Shown in pieces: positions 60,541-64,000 of a stretch of 64,000 bases of DNA; the first letter of the stretch is position 1; each line of letters opens with the position of its first letter. The notes beneath the pieces are model-generated. The model was not told where the DNA came from, did no database searches, and saw only the letters and a list, made by a program, of their open reading frames with translations. The DNA is from Macrotrachela quadricornifera (taxonomy: Eukaryota > Rotifera > Eurotatoria > Philodinida > Philodinidae), in contig JAJEKB010000498.1 of NCBI GenBank assembly GCA_022393335.1, forward strand, positions 1 through 64,000, written 5' to 3'. The translations under genes and the position numbers were made by a program.

Positions 60541-62655
60541 ACAACGAATAGTCTTTTCTCTTGTGCCTCATATTGTCAATTCGTATTTGTTTCTTCCTTG
60601 TATTTCTCTTGATAGTATTAACAACAAGTCATTTTCTTGTGTTTCTGTTGTTTAGATTTTGAACTTTAAAAGCTCTTGTATTCATATATGTATAGATGTT
60701 ATGAGATAATTGCATACTTTATATTATTTCGAGTTTTCACTTCCATTCAAATACTTATTAAAATCTGCACAAGAATTAAAATGTATATTTAATGAAGTTG
60801 CAATCGAACAAAGTTTTCGAGAAAACTAAGTATCTCCATACAAGAATGCAAATGGTTGTCTGATAGGCTTTTCGATTCGTTGATTTTTAGCTTTTGATGG
60901 GCATCGAAATCTTAGACCGAGCCTTCGAAGTGCCACTTTTCGATAGATCAAGGGAATAACTACGCTCATCAAGAAGTGAATATACACGAAAATGAACTTG
61001 TGAAAGGCATTTTCTAAGAAGGTCGACTCGTGGTGAAAAGATTAAAATATTATTTTTTATAATTATTAAACTCACGTAAAATAAAGTCAAACATTTGATG
61101 GCTGGTGGATTTCTGTATATAGTAGTTGATGTATTTCCTATTCTTTATTATTAAGCTTCAGAAGTTTTATTTAGAGAGGCTTAAATAGTATCAATAAATT
61201 TCATGAAGATTTTGGAAATTCACTTTCTAAAAACATCTGATAATTATACTAAAAGGTTGATATGAATAGATTATATATTATCATGGTCCTTTATCTATAT
61301 AATGCAAAACTTAAAATTTTGAATATCTCTGTCCCAGGCTTCTATGGACAGTTCATATTTTTATTTTGTTAGTATCTCAATGAGAGCACTCAATAGACAC
61401 GAATGGGACCCAGCAACTTGCTCAACAATACAAACCCTTCTATTGTAAGATAATAACTCTGGATCTAGGTAAAATAGTGTACAACAACAATGTACAAAGT
61501 TCATTACAGGATATCCTAGTCCGTTTGGGGGCGATATGGATGGGGCAAGATATTGAGTGCAGGCTTTTTGCATACTTTTGTCTTACACATTTTGTAGCCC
61601 TAGATGATTGTTATTTGATGCTATAAAAATGGCTCCGGATCTAGTGAAAATAGCGGAGAACGAGGACACAATGTTTTGATACAGTCTACATACCATCAGA
61701 AGTTGACGATAACCCAATTTTTCTCAGTCAATTTTTAATTTTTGGAAAAAAGCGTTTTGGCAGTTTTGTGCACAATTAAATTTCCTATCCATTAGTATAT
61801 AAATTGTCCACTAAAGCATGGGAGAACTGTTGGAAAAACAAACGATTCTTTTATTCTCGGTGATCTAAAAATAAGAGGAAAGGGATATATATAGCTACAT
61901 ACCAAATACAACAAAAGTGTAGGTCAATCGAACTGAAATTTTTAGGAGTAACTAGTAACTTTGAGTTCATTATTTGCTGAAAGTTTCAATATGAAACTAT
62001 CTATGTATTGTATAGGAGCCCAAAATCGACCCTCGTCCTCACCCTAAATGGTGAGTCGTTCTATAGTCATGGGAAAATTCAATAGGTGGTCGAGTGATAC
62101 TATATCCTGACGCCATTCGATTGAACATCAATATGTAAGCATAGTAAAATAAATGAGGAGAGGAAGGCTATAGGCATCAACTTCTTTCTTTGATGTATAT
62201 GTGTCAGGTGTTGACTTTTGTATACAGAAATCATAACAGAAATTGTTGCGTAATATTTATAGCATCTATGACATGTTTACACATGGACATTTATCGTTTA
62301 CAATCATATAACATCGAAAGTATGTTATACTTTCAACATAAAATGTATAATAAAGTTTTTTTCATGTTTTATGCTGCATAAAACTGAGTACATTAGAAAG
62401 AAAATATTTTGTGTTTTTTCCAACTTTCGAATGAGTCATCACATGTAAAAAAAAAGGAAGAAAGAAAAAATCCACCATTTCATTTAACGATTATGAAACA
62501 CACGCCATGTGCAGAAAGAAATTTATTCAGACAGAGGCGTATAATGTGCATTATCTTTTTATATATAGTCATCATAGAAAGAAATTACCTTATTTCCTTC
62601 GTCAATTAGATACATTTATTCACACACTTTATAATTGACTGATCAGTAGACAAAC
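60541..62655. other. Intergenic stretch
   Basis: No gene recognised. 61440-61690 contains two diverged copies of a CTC(T/C)GGATCTAG...AAAATAG...AATG segment about 180 bp apart, suggesting an old partial duplication. The last part before 62656 would hold the F-box gene promoter. Confidence 0.35.
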
Positions 62656-64000
62656 ATGAATCAAATGAAACGATCATCAAATTTCAATGAATCTTCAAAG
62701 ATTGATGTAAAAAAATTACGAAGTAAGATTTAGATTGTATATGAATATATATATATCTAAAGTAAATTTTTTCTTAATATTCTAGGCACATCTTATGAGA
62801 CAAAGTAAATAGCAAAAATTTTTCCTTCACTACGTCAAATTGATTCAATTTCTTTTAGGAATACAATTACTTGTATAGAACATTTATCAAATGAATTATT
62901 TTATGAAATATTTGAATATTTTAATGGTTGTGATATTTATAAAGCATTTTCCAATATTAACTTTCGCTTTCAACATCTTATTACTTCTTCATTACTTCTG
63001 CTTCGAATTAAATTTCATTCAAAAGCTAAGTCAGAACTTGAATATTACTGTAAAAATGTTATTATTCCAAATCAACATAATATTATTTCTCTTCACTTCG
63101 AGAATGAATCCATCGTTGATGTTTTCTTTACTTACTGCGTAATTAATTCATCATTTGATCGGCTTGAGTCAATTGTTCTTGATAGTGTTTCATGTGAGCA
63201 ACTTATAATACTACTCTTTTATTTAAAATCTCTTCCACGTCTCTTCTCGCTAACAACAAACCATAACGAAGAATGTGACTGCAATTTAAGTACGGTCTAT
63301 CGAATGATTTTGTCCATGCCATCATTAAAATATAATAAATTGTCAGTTGTCTTATGGGATGTACTAGCTGAATTAAACATCTTAGTGCCTCTTGCTAGCA
63401 ATGAGCCGTTCAGTCCTATTGAATATCTAAATATTGATCACAACTGCACTTTGAATGAACTTCTGTCAATACTTCATCATACTCCGAAGCTCCGTCATCT
63501 GATTTGTGCAAATTGGATGAATTCAGATACTAGTGTCGATATGAAAAAACTAGTAACTTTACCAAACTTGATATATCTTCGGATTGACGAATGCCAAATA
63601 AAATTTCAAGAATTCGAAATGTTCATAACAAAAGTTTCTTCTCAATTACAAGTATTGAATATTGGAAATTTTTGGAATGAAGATTCTTTGAACGCTGATC
63701 GATGGGAAAGATTAATAAAAAAACACATACCTCATTTACATAGATTCGAGTACAGATATAACACTTATCTTACCGATGAAGACGAAGTGAGCGTTTTTTC
63801 TACAAAAATTAATGCGTTTACCTCATTATTTTGGATTAAACGACAATGGTTCGTTGAAGTCACAGTCGATGGTTACGATTTAATATGTTCAATTCATTCA
63901 TACAGGTACACTAGGAATAGTATAGTATATTGACAATATTACTTATTTGTTTTAGGAAAACGTGGGTTGATGCCTATAGAAATGACGTAACAGTTTCAAC
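62656..64000 (+). CDS. F-box/LRR-like protein, 3' end beyond the window
   Basis: Exons 62656-62722, 62786-62804 (19 bp), 62859-63905 and 63956 onward (cut by the window end). All phases agree, including the 50-bp last intron with a TTTTAG acceptor, after which the frame continues KTWVDAYRNDVTV. The third exon begins with an F-box (CIEHLSNELFYEIFEYFNG, then DIYKAFSNINFRFQHL), the SKP1-binding module of SCF ubiquitin ligases. It is followed by a long irregular LRR-like region (LESIVLDSV, IEYLNIDHNCTLNEL, LIYLRIDECQI, LQVLNIGNFWNEDSL). F-box proteins with such C-terminal regions are a very large family in bdelloids. The substrate is unknown. If the third exon is read without splicing, a stop occurs at 63931-63933. 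Confidence 0.85.

Noticed and set aside
1..64000. A reassigned genetic code (TAA/TAG read as Gln)
   Set aside because: Several stops fall where Gln would fit, but the intact genes (Amt, AKR, LRR, viral N) end normally at TAA, TGA or TAG and contain no internal stops. Pseudogenisation explains the cases.

Overview
The window reads as nuclear DNA of a small invertebrate, most probably a bdelloid rotifer (Rotaria- or Adineta-like). The DNA is AT-rich. Genes are split by short GT-AG introns, often 45-60 bp. There is an F-box protein of the rotifer style, a FLYWCH-type fragment, a fungal-type aldo-keto reductase, and a very dense layer of decayed DNA transposons and fold-back repeats. There is no prokaryotic operon structure and I recognise no rRNA, tRNA or CRISPR. 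The organism call rests on gene style and is inference.

Layout. 0-2.7 kb: FLYWCH-like fragment, then AT-rich DNA. 2.7-9.2 kb: a four-exon gene (498 aa, unknown function) whose first two introns carry fold-back elements. 9.7-13.2 kb: a repeat field, a broken piggyBac transposase and a 0.83-kb inverted-repeat element. 14.1-16.0 kb: an intact nine-exon Amt-type ammonium transporter (-). 17.1-19.8 kb: three transposons nested inside one another. 19.8-21.3 kb: Helitron-like repeats. 22.7-26.2 kb: a broken EGF-LamG gene (-) with a string of symmetrical Thr-rich micro-exons. 27.0-29.4 kb: two large fold-back elements. 29.9-30.3 kb: a small membrane-protein gene. 31.6-32.0 kb: a MORN-repeat relic. 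32.2-33.4 kb: an intact aldo-keto reductase. 34.7-36.4 kb: two small unknown genes. 36.5-40.9 kb: a secreted PAN-domain gene split in an exon by a 3.1-kb long-inverted-repeat transposon, itself hit by a second element. 45.5-47.2 kb: a damaged cytochrome P450. 49.5 kb: a His/Cys-rich small protein. 51.8-52.5 kb: an intact leucine-rich-repeat protein. 55.2-56.5 kb: the outstanding locus. 58.2-60.5 kb: decayed coding debris. 62.7-64.0 kb: an F-box/LRR gene running off the right edge.

Outstanding locus. At 55,491-56,243 lies an intact 250-codon intronless reading frame whose whole length has the pattern of the nucleocapsid protein of phenuivirus/tenuivirus-type negative-strand RNA viruses. It sits in the middle of a 1.33-kb unit bounded by about 135-bp, nearly identical terminal inverted repeats. 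An endogenous viral gene therefore appears to be packaged as the only cargo of a transposon-like unit. Gene homologies are read by eye; no database search was run.

The genes do not form one pathway. Transport (Amt), redox metabolism (AKR, P450) and surface or secreted proteins (EGF-LamG, PAN) are interspersed with mobile DNA. Several loci (EGF-LamG, PAN, P450, MORN, both piggyBac copies) are broken by stops, frameshifts or insertion, so this looks like an accessory, turnover-prone region.
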